64,000 nucleotides of DNA from the NCBI RefSeq assembly GCF_005239225.2, contig NC_133293.1:10632333-10696332 (forward strand). The letters run 5' to 3'. Position numbers and translations under genes: made by a program. The notes beneath the pieces were generated by a model. That model ran no database searches. It saw only the letters and a program-made list of their open reading frames with translations, and was not told where the DNA came from. Origin of the DNA: Populus alba (Eukaryota > Streptophyta > Magnoliopsida > Malpighiales > Salicaceae). Shown piece after piece: positions 50,263 through 61,874 of the stretch (positions within the stretch are counted from its first letter, which is position 1; each line of letters opens with the position of its first letter).

Positions 50263-50394
50263 CATGCACGCCTGTTACTCCCGCGGTATCTTACATGCTC
50301 ACTGGGTTTACAGGATGTTCAGTGAGCTGTGAAATTAATCGTGGTGCGTGTAAGTTGGCCCGGATACCCATGTATATATATATATAAAAAAAAA
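50263..50394 (+). mobile_element. 5'-truncated SINE copy, opposite orientation
   Basis: It matches the 3' two thirds of the 49.17-49.36 kb SINE on the other strand. Shared words are CTCCCGCGGTATCTTACATG / CTCCGCGGTGCCTTACATG, ACAGGATGTTCAGTGAGC / GCAGGATGTTCAGTGAGC, GTGGTGCG and GCCCGGATACC. The tRNA-like head with A and B boxes is missing. The 3' end has an (AT)n then A run (50371-50394). No flanking repeat was found. Confidence 0.7.
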
Positions 50395-50639
50395 CGTCAT
50401 TTTATAGAGAAATTGGTTTTTTTTTTTTTTTTTGTCAAGGAACTCTGATAGAAGGACGCCCCAATGGAGTGATTAAGATTATTTAAAGAAAAAATTGATA
50501 TAAAATCTGTTTGGTGACAAAATTGATGGTAATCCAGTTATTGGAAAACATTTTTGAGGTTTGCATAACATTACAGTAATTCAATGTGATAATCCTCATT
50601 TTCTTTTAATTCTAACCTTAAATCCAAGCCAGTTAAACA

Positions 50640-50860
50640 CTCATTAATTATAATATTTTATTAGAAGTATTTTTGAAAATTTTTAAATTTTAAATTTTAT
50701 TTATTTTTTTTGTTTTAAATTATTTCTTTTGTGTTGTCAACTGGTTTTAATGTATTAATATTTAAAATATTTTTTAAAAATAAAAAAATATATTATTTTA
50801 ATAAATTTTAAAAATAAAATAAAAATTAAAAAACACTTCCACTGCACTTTGATATGTACT
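50640..50860 (+). repeat. AT-rich MITE-like repeat copy
   Basis: Family blocks are in order: TTTTTGAAAATTTTTAAATT, TTTTAATGTATTAATATTTA, then ATATTTTTTAAAAATAAAAA and a TTATTTTAATAAATTTT block. Confidence 0.55.
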
Positions 50861-51059
50861 CCAGCCGTATATCTTAGGAGATATTTTTTACCCATGTATA
50901 GCATATAGCTAAACAGACTCTGACAACCTTCCACGTTAAGTTTGCTGGTCTTGGAGCTTCGCTTATAGAGTCCACTTTAAGAAAACAAAAAATGTACACG
51001 GTCCATTTATTTCTTTAGCAGATAAAATCACTAGCTTTCATTATATGTCCGTTGTAATG

Positions 51060-51250
51060 TGGTTTTTGATTATTTAAAATATTATTTATTTAAAAATATA
51101 TTAAAATAATATTTTTTTATTTTTTTAAAATTATTTTTGATATTAACATGTTAAAATGATTTAAAAAAACTAAAAAAAATATTAATTTAAAGTAAAAAAA
51201 ATAAAAAAATTTAATATTTTTAAAAACAATTTTAAAACATAAAAACAAAT
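51060..51250 (-). repeat. AT-rich MITE-like repeat copy, reverse orientation
   Basis: Blocks in reverse complement are TTTAAAAATATATTAAAATA, TTTGATATTAACATGTTAAA and AAAAACTAAAAAAAATATTA. It is very similar to the copy at 48.9-49.15 kb. Confidence 0.55.
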
Positions 51251-53864
51251 AATATTTAAAATTTGATAATAGCAACGTCACGTTTATGTTTTCGTTATTT
51301 TTTTCATTACTTCTCAATAGTTTTTCACATCAACAACAATAGTTCGTATTAACTAAAACTCTAAATTCCGTTGCAAGAAATCACAGTATATTCACTATTC
51401 GTCGTTGTAGCAATGCAATGACTCTTGTGCCCTTCCAAGAAAAAAAATGATAATTTTATAAATCAGAGGCAATTCGATCTTTTTGCATGACTTGTTATGG
51501 GATAAATATTTCAAATTTTAAAATATAGTGAAATCCTGGAGTAAAAAAAATAAGACGTTCACGGGTCCTTTTATCTTCTTTTTTTTTTTTTTTTTTTTAT
51601 TAATCCCAGAACCTCCAGTAGTAATTTGATTTTTTAAAGTTAATTAATTAATATTAAAATTTAAAAAGTTACTCGAGTGTGGTATCAATGCACAACTTCC
51701 CTTTGGGTTGCATGTGCGGTTCATGTTGGCGCAGATATGCGATTTATTTCTAATGAGTTTTTTTTTTCTTTCCTAAAAAAAAATACAGTATAGTCTTTTT
51801 TGTTTTTGATATTTTAGTTTTCATCATTATTTTTTATTTTTTATTTTTATTTTTGATCCTTTTATATTTTATTTATTTTTTATTTAGTCCTTCAATTTTA
51901 ATTTGTCATGTATTATATTTTCCAATACAGTCCTTGTTCTTTTGATTTTTTATTTTTTCCCCCGACTCATTTGTAAAAAATTTATTGGTTTTTAATATTA
52001 TCATTTGATTCAAGTTTATAGTCTATTATTTTTTCTAATTTGATCCTCGTATTTTTTTTTTTTTTCTTGTTGAAGTTATTTTTCTTTTCAATTTAACCCT
52101 TCAATTAAGAATTTCCTCTATTTTATTTTGATTTTCACCCTTGTTTGTCTAATCTTGAATCTTTTTGTGCAATTGATTTTTCCTCTTATAATTTCACCAT
52201 TCAACATTTGATTTGTTAAAAATTAGGCTTCATGGCTTCTCCATTTACGATTTTTCTTGTCTAATAATTCAGGTCACTGATTTAAAAAATTAAAGCAAAT
52301 TGACATTTTTTAAACTTATTTTCTTCTTTTTTTGATTCTTCAGCATCATTTGTTTTTATAAGATTGGCTTTGCGGGTTTCTTCAGTTTTTTTTCTATCAG
52401 ATTATTCTAATTTCATGATCTGGATAATGAATTTTATGAGTTAGCCCGAGTTTGCTCGCCCATTATTACTTAGTTAATATGTCTATTATATTATCTCGAG
52501 TTGAATAAGGCTAATTTTTCAATCAATTTTTTTCATTTAATTTTGTACTTTTCATTTTTTTAATGTAAAAAAAACATGTTAGAAAAGCTTTTATATTCAT
52601 ATTTTTTGCTTGAAAAAATAAACTATAGTGAAACACGGGTTAAACAATTAGTCAACAAAACACTAAAAGAGATGACGGTTTCTCCATGCACTACCTCATT
52701 AAGTATTATCCATTTCAATAGTGCTTTGAAATTTTATTTTTGGATGTTTAATCTTCATTTCACCAGTTGATTAAGAATATTATTTTATAATTTATTTTAA
52801 ATAAATTTATTTTAGCCTCATAATCCGGATTACAATTTTAATAGATTAATATGATTTATGTTTTTAACTAAAATTTTATGAGGATTTTTTCAGTCTTATT
52901 ATTTTTGTCTTGAGTTTAATAGGTTATTATGAGTTGATTGATGTTATATTTTAATGATATTTTTTTAAAATTAAAATTAAAATTATAACCAGTGGCAAAA
53001 TCACGGATTAAATAGCTAGCATGATCTCCGTTTGTTGTTTCGTTTCCTGAATATTTTCTGCGGAAGGGACATCAGGGGTCAGAACGTGTTTTCATGTTCG
53101 GGCATTGCAAATTTCAAAACCAAAATAATGCTCTCACACTCACGCACTCCCTCTACTGTAGTTGATTTGAATAAAGACCCCGTACTGTTTCTGTGCATTG
53201 ATTTGCATCCTCCGTAAGATGAAAACAATGAAAAACTTTTAAAAGACCCTTTCTATAATTTTTCATACACTTAACACACATCTCTGCATTAACATTTAAA
53301 ATCAAGGAATTGCCTCCATTTATGCCCAAATAGCCCAACAATCTCTATAGTTACACACACATATATATACACACATTCATCCCTCTTCAAACCAGTTAAT
53401 TCATAGCCAAATTAGCTGTCTAAAATTCTTCCCAAGTGAGTATTCGTGAGCACGTAAGGGTCAGTTCAATGGTGTTTTTATTACTTTTAAGGATGATTTG
53501 AGATGTTAATTAAGTGCTCACCTGAGCAACACACGAAAGATAGGTGAAAGTGGACATAAAGGATTTATTATTTCTTTTTGCAAAGTAACAACGGGGGTTT
53601 GTGGTCTTTATCCAAACTGTCTACAAGTTCAGGGAATGGATGCTATAATTTTCTTGTTTTAAAGAAAATAATAATACCCTATGCATATATAATTAATTTT
53701 ATTAGAAAATCCCCACTTCGTTCGGCCTAGGAAACAAACAGGACCCGTCCATTGTCCGTGCTGTCCAGATCAAACATAACAGAGGACAAAAAGCCCGTAG
53801 CAATAAATCTGGCTAATGGCCATTCTTATTATATATTTGCTGACATCGTAGAACGGTTTATAAA
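51251..53864. other. Gene-less AT-rich stretch
   Basis: About 51780-52330 is a T-rich tract with repeated phrases of the type TTTAGTCCTTCAATTTTA and CCTTCAATTTTAATTTG. I associate these with decayed dispersed repeats in woody dicots but cannot name a family. No gene is supported. Confidence 0.4.
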
Positions 53865-54050
53865 TGTGTTCCAAATGGTTTTTTTTTTATTAAATTTTAG
53901 ATTATTTTTATTTTGAATTTTTTATTTATATTTTTGTATTATTTTGATATGTGGATGTTAAAAATAAATTTTTTAAAAAATAAAAAATTATTATTTTAAT
54001 ATATATATATATATATATATAATATTTTACAAAACAATCATTACACTTTA
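53865..54050 (+). repeat. AT-rich MITE-like repeat copy ending in an (AT)n tract
   Basis: The 5' end reads TGTGTTCCAAATGGTTTT. The core has TTTTGATATGTGGATGTTAA and AAATTTTTTAAAAAATAAAA, followed by an AT microsatellite (about 54000-54021). Confidence 0.55.
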
Positions 54051-54781
54051 TAAAAATCATCGTAAAAGGGTATTGAAGCGGACAAAGAAAGAGAAGGTAG
54101 AAGCCAGAGAGGGAAGCACTGTTGTGTAACATGTCGTTTGAATTTAAAAGGTGCAATGATTCATCCATGATAAAAACGTAACTATATTAGTTGGGGTCGT
54201 GAGGGAGGGAGGGGATGGCGTTTCAAAATTTGAAATCCCACAGAAAGTAGGTGAATGAAAAACAAGGATTAAGGAAGAAACTTTAGGACAATAGGGCCAC
54301 GTGGGATGGGTATGAAGGCAACAAAATCATATCCCAAAGTCATCATGCCCCATGTAGCCAACCACACACGTACTTTAATATGCAAACACAACTGGTTTAT
54401 TTACTTTAAAATAATGGGAGAGAAAAAGGCCTTAATTAGGTGGTAGGGAGGGAGCAGTGGAATCTCTCCCATATTTGAATGAATGTAGACAAACGACAAC
54501 GAAACAAATCTCTCACTAAACAACACTTTGATATTTAATTAGCACCATAAAGCTTACACCTCACTTTGGAAAGGCCAATTTACCAGCCTAAACTACGCTT
54601 TGGCTATCTTAAGCCCCACATCCCCCCCACCCTCCTCCTCTGTTTAAGACGACTGCTTGCTTTTTCTTGTGGAATCGCATGTTTCAACAGCTAGCTAGTT
54701 CCTTTCTTTCCTTTTTTTTTTTTTTTTTAGTAGAAACTCTTGTAATGTAACGACAAGGACTAATTTTGGGTAATTAAGTTA
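54051..54781. other. Spacer left of the hAT-type MITE
   Basis: Mixed composition with no coding signal. CACGTGGGATGGG (about 54299) includes a G-box-like CACGTG word of unknown relevance. Confidence 0.35.
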
Positions 54782-54789
54782 GATAACGT

Positions 54790-55408
54790 CAGTGGCGGAG
54801 CCACATAGTATATTAAGGGGGCAATTGCCCCCTTAATTGTTTTTGAATAATAGTTTTGAATAATAGGTATTAATTTAATTATTTTAAATTAATTAAAAAT
54901 TATATTATTTTTAATTGAATTAATAAAGATATGGAATTAAATTTTTTCATGAGATGAATAAGCAAACATTTTAATTGTTGTTAGTGAATAAAGATTGATA
55001 TTTGCAAAATTAAAGATTGGTTTTTTTTTTTTTTTAAATAAATTATTTTTTTGTTTTTAAAAATGATTTATCATGATAAATTTAAACTATCAATGTTGAT
55101 CCATATCCATGCATTATATACAGCATGTTATATGGTAACGGGTGTTTGAAATAAGTTTTGATGAATTAATGTGTATTTTATCATGAATTTCATATGAAAG
55201 ATTTATAATTATTATGTAACTGAACTTAATTTTATTATTATGCAAATTTTAAAAAAATGATTAAAATGTAAATTTTTTTTTATGTTAAAAGTATTTTAAA
55301 ATTAATTTTACTTTATATGAGTTAGTATATTTATTTCGAATTAATTTTTTATACATATTCATATAATATATTTGCCCTCTCATTTAAAATATTCTAGCTC
55401 CGTCACTG
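54790..55408. mobile_element. Non-autonomous hAT-type transposon (MITE) with 8-bp target duplication
   Basis: The left end is CAGTGGCGGAGCCAC. The right end, reverse-complemented, is CAGTGACGGAGCTAG, an inverted terminal repeat of the CAGTGGCGGAGC type known for plant hAT elements. The flanks are GATAACGT (54782-54789) and GCTAACGT (55409-55416), an 8-bp direct repeat with one mismatch, the length expected for hAT insertion. The 619-bp interior is AT-rich and has no transposase. A palindrome GGGGGCAATTGCCCCC lies near the left end. Confidence 0.8.
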
Positions 55409-55416
55409 GCTAACGT

Positions 55417-57770
55417 CGCCCTCCCTTGTCAAACCTTTTATTTTATGCATGCACTCGCTCGGACTAATAAAATAAAACCATGCCGTTTTATGCATGTAGG
55501 ATATCAGAAATTTAGTATGGAGGGTTAATAAACTGAGTGCTTTCTTCATGTTTTGTTGTTTCATATGTTCAGTACTTCTCATTTGCATTTAACTCCGCAA
55601 TCATATCTGTATCTAAGGGTTTTAATCTCTTGTTTAGGTCTTATTGTTGATATTGTTGTGATGTATATTCCACCATTTAGGTAGCTAGGACCTGAAGGAA
55701 AGGTGCCGATGTAGATTTTGTTTCCACAACAATATATTAAAGGTGCATTTGAAATTGTTTCAAATGTTTAGGTCTTTTTTTTTCCTTTAGTACCTGCCAG
55801 GTTGCTTCTTGAGCAATTTATTGATTGCATGTTAGAGAATAATCATCATCTATATATATATCAAGATTCGTGGCATAATTTTTATTCTATTATTTTTATT
55901 AAATGGAAGAAAGATCATCATCTTCATTCGCTCTATGTTAATTCTTGGAGTTGAAATAAAAGCTTGATCAAACACCAACATGGGCAATTGCTAGTGTTTG
56001 TGCCGTTTTTATCATCATTTCTGTTCTCTTGGAAAAAAATTCTTCACAAGATTGGAATAATAAGTTTTCATGTGCCCGTGTAAATGTTGTTTTTAATGCT
56101 TTTCTTTAAAAAAATTTATTGTAGAAAGTTGATGTTCTTAATATTATTTATTTTTATTATAAATTGAAAATCACTGACAGAATTGCCGATTATTTTTTTT
56201 GTCTCTTCAGCTATTCCATCTGTATCTCTATAAATTCTTAGTCGGTATTTTTAAATATTGACAAAATTGCTGCATGAATGACAATCTCTAACAAGCAACA
56301 TGTTGACAATAGAATTTCATCGGAAAATTCGTTGGCATTTAAATTGCTGATATAACTCTGGCCCGAGAAAATACCCCGTGTATGTTTTTGTTTGTTTTTT
56401 TCTAGTAGTGTAACATGTTTTTTTAATATATCAGGTAAAAAAGATTATAGACTTGGAGAATTTTCAGGATTTAGTACTTGTCTTGAGCTAGAGGCAAAAT
56501 GTAGAGAATTAATTAGGTCTACGCCGTAACAGAAACGGACTTAGCTATTGTTTCATTAATTTGTTGCTATTTATGGACGACAAATATCAAGGTTTTGACT
56601 TGTGGAATTATGTGCTTAATTAATTACTTGCATTGGATTGTATAATAAATCTTGGACTCGACGCCTCGTCGTGTCTGGCCACTTAAATAACAGCTCGGTC
56701 AATTCCATCTTACAAATATCAAATTTGTTCGATGTATATCTTTATTAATAAGAACTGCATAAAACCTTCACGAACATCATACAAACATCGCTTGAACGCA
56801 ACACACAATTATTCGCAAAAGAAAAAACAACAAGTAGTTTGCATCTCTCGCAACAAAAAACACAGCACAAGGTTAAACGTCCGATTCTGTGGAGGACAAA
56901 AGCATGGCAATTTCTACACTGCAATAGTTCAAAGAGGACACCCCCCCCCCTATAATGATAAGGAAGCAATATTTTTCTTGTCTCCGATCAACGACAATAG
57001 CCCGTCAATCAATACTACCACTTGCTCGTCCTTTCAAAATAACAGGCCAAATTGCCACGTCTGATTTATCGCTAAAACAACAAAACATATCCCTCACTTT
57101 CTTTCCTTGTTTTCTGCCGAACAATGCTGGATAAATGCATGCCCTCTACACTCGAAAAAGAGAGAAGAAATTAAACAGAACTAAGCTGTTCTATTACCCC
57201 AGAAGTGGCAAGTTTGTGCCAACAATAATGTTCTCCATGGACCAAAAACATGCATCCAACCACTGGAACTATAGCATGCATGATGCACGCCATAGTCGGC
57301 AAAGAAATATCATTGATCTAGACCTCCTATTATTCCGAAATATCCTCTCACGGGAGTCCTTTGATCTCACTAGAGTCCATAGCTAAAAAAAACTACCAAA
57401 AGTTATGAAAACAACAGTATCGTACTTGTGTTTCATTAACTACACTGCACCTTTCCTCAAATTTGCTCTTACATTTCTTTTTCCAAGTAGCATGCAGTCA
57501 ATTCCCCATAAAAGAACTCTTCAAGGGACCTATATAATAAAGAGATACCGATATTTTACTCAATCAAGTGTGAAATTAAATGCATGTCCTAAAAGGAATA
57601 AAGCTGGGGTACTAGACAAAGAAAGAGTAGTGATAATGAGAATATTAAAGGATGGTGGCGGTGACGTTTTCCGTTGCGAATCGCTATCAAAATCATAATG
57701 AATAAACGGAATAAAATAACACCCGTAATAATTTTTTTCTCACTTAAAATGCATAACGGCGTTATCTGCT
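55417..57770. other. Spacer between the hAT-type MITE and the SEC14-like promoter
   Basis: Open frames at 56732-57064, 57135-57386 and 57405-57698 (plus) have no motif and no clear splice links. An AATAAA word on the minus strand near 56744 could mark a 3' end, but no matching gene is visible. A 10-base C run lies at about 56941-56950. Confidence 0.4.
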
Positions 57771-57779
57771 ATCGTTTGC

Positions 57780-57787
57780 TATATATA
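57780..57787 (+). promoter_or_regulatory. TATA box of the SEC14-like gene
   Basis: TATATATA followed by GGCC lies about 170 bp upstream of the ATG, giving an expected leader of about 140 bases. Assigned by position and sequence. Confidence 0.5.
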
Positions 57788-57848
57788 GGCCTCTAAGTCC
57801 CTCACCCTCCTTATTCAAAGTTGCCAGTTTCTAGTTCTACCTTAACAA

Positions 57849-57871
57849 CTCTCTCTCTCTCTCTCTCTCTC
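57849..57871 (+). repeat. (CT)n tract in the SEC14-like 5' leader
   Basis: Eleven CT units lie between the TATA box and the ATG. GA/CT tracts of this kind are frequent in plant 5' leaders and can bind BPC-type proteins. Whether that happens here is not known. Confidence 0.8.
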
Positions 57872-57957
57872 ACTGCAAGTGCAAATTTTTAATGGTAGCG
57901 TGAAGCAGAAGTTTGGTATATTGGTGTGTCTTTTGATCTCACATTGTTTTTCTAGAA

Positions 57958-60900
57958 ATGGGCAAGAAAGAACAGCAACATCAACCACAGAAAGATCACA
58001 AAGACAATGATAGAGGTGAAGCTGTTCTCGAGCTTCTAAGAAAACATGCTCCACTCACTGTTAAACAGGTGGGTTTCAGTTATTTCACTGTTTTATGCTT
58101 CTATTCCTGCGTTTAAACCAAGTGATATTTCACTGTTTACACTGGACTTTTTTCTACAGTACTGAGATCAAGTTTGTTTCTTGATTTTCTTTTTTCAAGC
58201 GTATCATTTTGTTGTACTTGATCTGCGGAGATCTCTCTACGGATCACTGTAAATTAACATCTCTGATATATGACACTATTAATTGACAGGAGAAGTTCTG
58301 CAACAATGCTTGTGTGGAGAGGTTTCTAAGAGCAAAAGGTGATAATGTGAAGAAAGCTGCTAAGCACTTAAGGGCCTGCCTTTCTTGGAGAGAGAGTATA
58401 GGCACTGGTACTATAACCCTCCATTTCTTTTCTCATCTTCTTCTATTCCTTCAAAAAGTTTTCTCTATTTGTCTGCTAATACTCTCTTTTCTACAAGCAT
58501 ATTTGCTTTTTGTTTCGTTATGCCAGTGGAATCTTGCTTTTCTCTGTTTAATTAGTTGAATGTTTGAGCGTTAAAGTAAATACCCTTGTAATTATTGATT
58601 CCACTTATATTTCAAAATAAAGAACATAAATTTTGTCACCGTTCAATTTTTTTTTCTTTTTTTTTTGCACAACAGAAAATTTGTCATCGTTCAATTTTTT
58701 TTTCTTGTTTTTTTGCACCTAATTCTTGGTTTTGAATGTACAGAGAATTTGATAGCGGATGAGTTCTCAGCTGAGCTTGCTGAAGGAGTTGCTTATGTTG
58801 CTGGTCATGATGAAGAATCCAGACCTGTTATGGTGATTTTCAACTCCCCATCTCTCCCACTTTAATAACTCTTTTTTTCTCTTCAAGAAAATAATGTAAA
58901 GAGTGAAGAAGCTTGGACAAATTAATTAATAATTAATAAGTTATATTTTTTTGGCACTTTTGTTGTAGATTTTTCGAATCAAGCAAGATTACCAAAAGTT
59001 CCATTCACAAAAACTGTGAGTATATCTAACTAAAAACAAAAAAACATACACAGCACTTCTTTTTCTTGGTTTTAGTGTAAAATTTGAATTAGCTTATTTA
59101 TTTTATTTCTCGTCTTTTTTTTTTGTTTAAAAAATATTAGGTTCACTCGGTTGCTAGTGTTTACACTGGAGGTGGCAATAGGGACCATGCCAAAAAACAC
59201 GGAACAATTTGTTCTCCTCTTTGATGCAAGTAAGTAGTAGTAGCAGCAGCATCAACTATTTACCAAGCTTTGATTTATTTGTTTTTGATCGACCAAACTT
59301 TGAAAATTGAGAAGGCACTTTTGTTGGGGGTGCACGCCGGTAAAGCAGGAAGCTAAGTTCATTAATGAGACCCCAGGCACTCAGATATGTCGGAGAACCG
59401 GCAGAGATCTGATATATTCTCAGACAATGTCCGGTCTGCCCCTGAAGTGTCACCTTCATGGTTGCACTATTGGTCAGTTTTTGTAGGGGTATTATCGGGA
59501 ATTGAAGCCTGTCACGTTATATACTCTCCTAGAAGTGGTCAATTTTGCACTCTGACTTCCTTAAATGTCTTGATCCTCACACAGATGGTACCCAGGATTC
59601 TCCTTTTTTGCATCGGCAAATGCCAGCACCATTATTAAATATAATTCCCTGCAATGCTCAGGCTTTAATATATTTAATAGTCATAATAATTGACTGTTCA
59701 CATTTACGCTTTTTTTTTTTTTGTCAAGAAAAAACACGACTCCCTCATATGTGCTAATGAATGTGCATGTTTTTTTACCCCCAAATGTACAGGCTTTTTC
59801 AGGTCAGCATCGGCTTTTATGAATTTATTGCTCGGAACTCTGAAAATTGTGGCTGAGTACTACCCAGGCAGGCTTTACAAGGCTTTTGTAATCGACCCGC
59901 CTTCTCTCTTCTCTTATTTATGGAAGGTAAAAATTCAAAAAATCTTGTTGTGTTATGTTTTATGTGTGTGCACGTTTTGGCCGAAATATACACTGTTCTT
60001 CCCCCCATTGTTTCTTATTTCATGTTTAATACTATTTGATAAGAAGAAAAAAGGAGAGTATAATACTGTTTAACCTGCTGGATCTGGCAGTAGTGTTTGA
60101 CCAACTTGTCCTGTGCCTTTCTAGTTACATGGGCCACCAAGCTTAAGTCAAATCTCCTACAACTTTTCAGTACACAAGCTAGTTTTCACACCTGTTTTTC
60201 TACCGTTAACTGCGACCTTAATTCATTTTTGTAACTGCTGCGTAAAGAAAGACGAGACGGATAAAAATTCAATTTTAGAGGTTAAAAATATATTATTTTA
60301 ATATATTTTTAAATATAAAATAAGTAATTGCCATTATATTCTTGCACTTATTATATATATATATATATATATATATGCAACTTTTTAAAACTAATTATAT
60401 GAACGTTCGAACTACCTGATGTTATAACTTATTGGCATTTAACTAAAAACATTAATTTTTAACTTTAGCATTGAGATGGGGTAAGTTAGAAATGAACAAT
60501 ATAGTTAATTAGGAATTGTGACCTTTATCTATCCCTAATGGTATTTCTATGTGAATTTGAAAACACAGACTACAATTAGGTGCAACTAGTATTGACTAAG
60601 AGTGACCTTACTTTAAATTTCCACAAAAGCGTGACTATACTGTCATGGTTGCAGGGTGTCCGTCCTTTTGTTGAGCTGTCAACGGCCACGATGGTGGTAT
60701 CATCACTAGACTTTGAAGAATCACTGGAGTTCAATGACTTTTCCTCCTACCCTCGAGCCTCCTCCCTCCGATTGGATGCTTCGTCTGTCAAGTCAACGGC
60801 TAAGATTGGCTCATGCTCTTCCTCTAGATTTTCCTTCACCGTGTCCCACCATTTTGACTCCCTCAAGCCTTGGCACCTAACTTTGACTGACACGTCGGCA

Positions 60901-61350
60901 TCAAAAGTAGGACCAACAAACCTCTCTTCTCTGGGCCCGGCCCTCATCTCTCCCCTCAACGCTAGATCCTTTTCTTTTGCATCACCAGTTGCCAGAACCC
61001 CACGTGGCAGCATGAACGGTGGCAGCTACACTCGGCTAGCCCAGAAAAGTCTCTTCCCATCAACCCCGTTGCCACAGCGTGTCACCACGAGTGACACACT
61101 CAAAATCTCTCAACCGCGGACCCCACGCCCCTCGTTCCTCCAATCACCTGCCTTGTTTTTCAAGAAGGAGTGCCACGTCAGCAAGGCAGACAGGTCTCGA
61201 GAATCGTTCGTGCCATTTTTGAAGTTTTATAGGAGGCCGTACGATGAGATGATTTATAGGTCAAAGATGCGGCCTCCACTCGGTGGACTCATATCCATTG
61301 TCTCACCTCACATCAAACGGCGCCACATGTCAGTATCTCAACGGTTTTAA
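57958..61350 (+). CDS. SEC14/CRAL-TRIO domain protein with basic Ser/Pro-rich tail, 427 aa
   Basis: Seven exons: 57958-58068, 58290-58407, 58744-58832, 58969-59015, 59141-59229, 59793-59926 and 60655-61350; all GT-AG, phases close. SEC14-type proteins bind and exchange phospholipids, such as phosphatidylinositol, between membranes. Residues about 38-76 form the CRAL-TRIO N-terminal helix region ([19 protein letters not shown]). The lipid-binding domain follows ([53 protein letters not shown]) and ends near [15 protein letters not shown]. The last about 190 residues are Ser/Pro/Arg-rich without a known domain ([32 protein letters not shown]). The start codon is the first ATG of the open exon. 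The domain assignment is firm; lipid specificity and location are not readable. Confidence 0.92.
58631..58718 (+). repeat. 46-bp tandem duplication in SEC14-like intron 2
   Basis: The unit with TTGTCACCGTTCAATTTTTT, then a T run and GCAC is followed at once by a second unit with TTGTCATCGTTCAATTTTTT, a T run and GCAC. It lies just before the 3' splice site. Confidence 0.8.
60270..60376. repeat. AT-rich repeat fragment and (TA)n microsatellite in SEC14-like intron 6
   Basis: GGTTAAAAATATATTATTTT at about 60280 looks like the end block of the MITE-like family. A TA repeat follows at about 60351-60376. Confidence 0.5.
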
Positions 61351-61803
61351 ACATCGCGAAAAAGGCAAAAAAGCAAGGAGAAGAAAAGAGAGTACATAGG
61401 CCTCCCACCACCACTACTTTTGCATTTAACTATTATGTGTCAAAAGGTCAATGGCAAATGACACTAATACAAATAATTTGATTAATTATTTTTTTTCCAA
61501 GTTAATTACGGTGCATCGATTGACCCAAGTTAAAAGAAGAGACTACGTACGAGGTGGGGTATCAAATCTTGTGCACCATGTCTAATTTTGAGCTTTGTGG
61601 CCTAGCAAATTAATTCTATATATCTATATATATATTACGAAGTCTTGGGAGTTTGGGTGGTTAAGCATGGGAAGGAGATAGCGTGGTCGAAACGGTGAAC
61701 ATTATTGCACTGGAAATTGTATGTCACTGTACGGTGAAGCCTAGCATGCTGGAAAAAAGAAATAAATATATATACTCTACCAAGAAAACCATGCAAGCGT
61801 TGA

Positions 61804-61874
<71 letters not shown>

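Noticed and set aside
56732..57698. Three plus-strand frames upstream of the SEC14-like gene
   Set aside because: There is no motif, no consistent splice chain and low-complexity composition. They are treated as chance.
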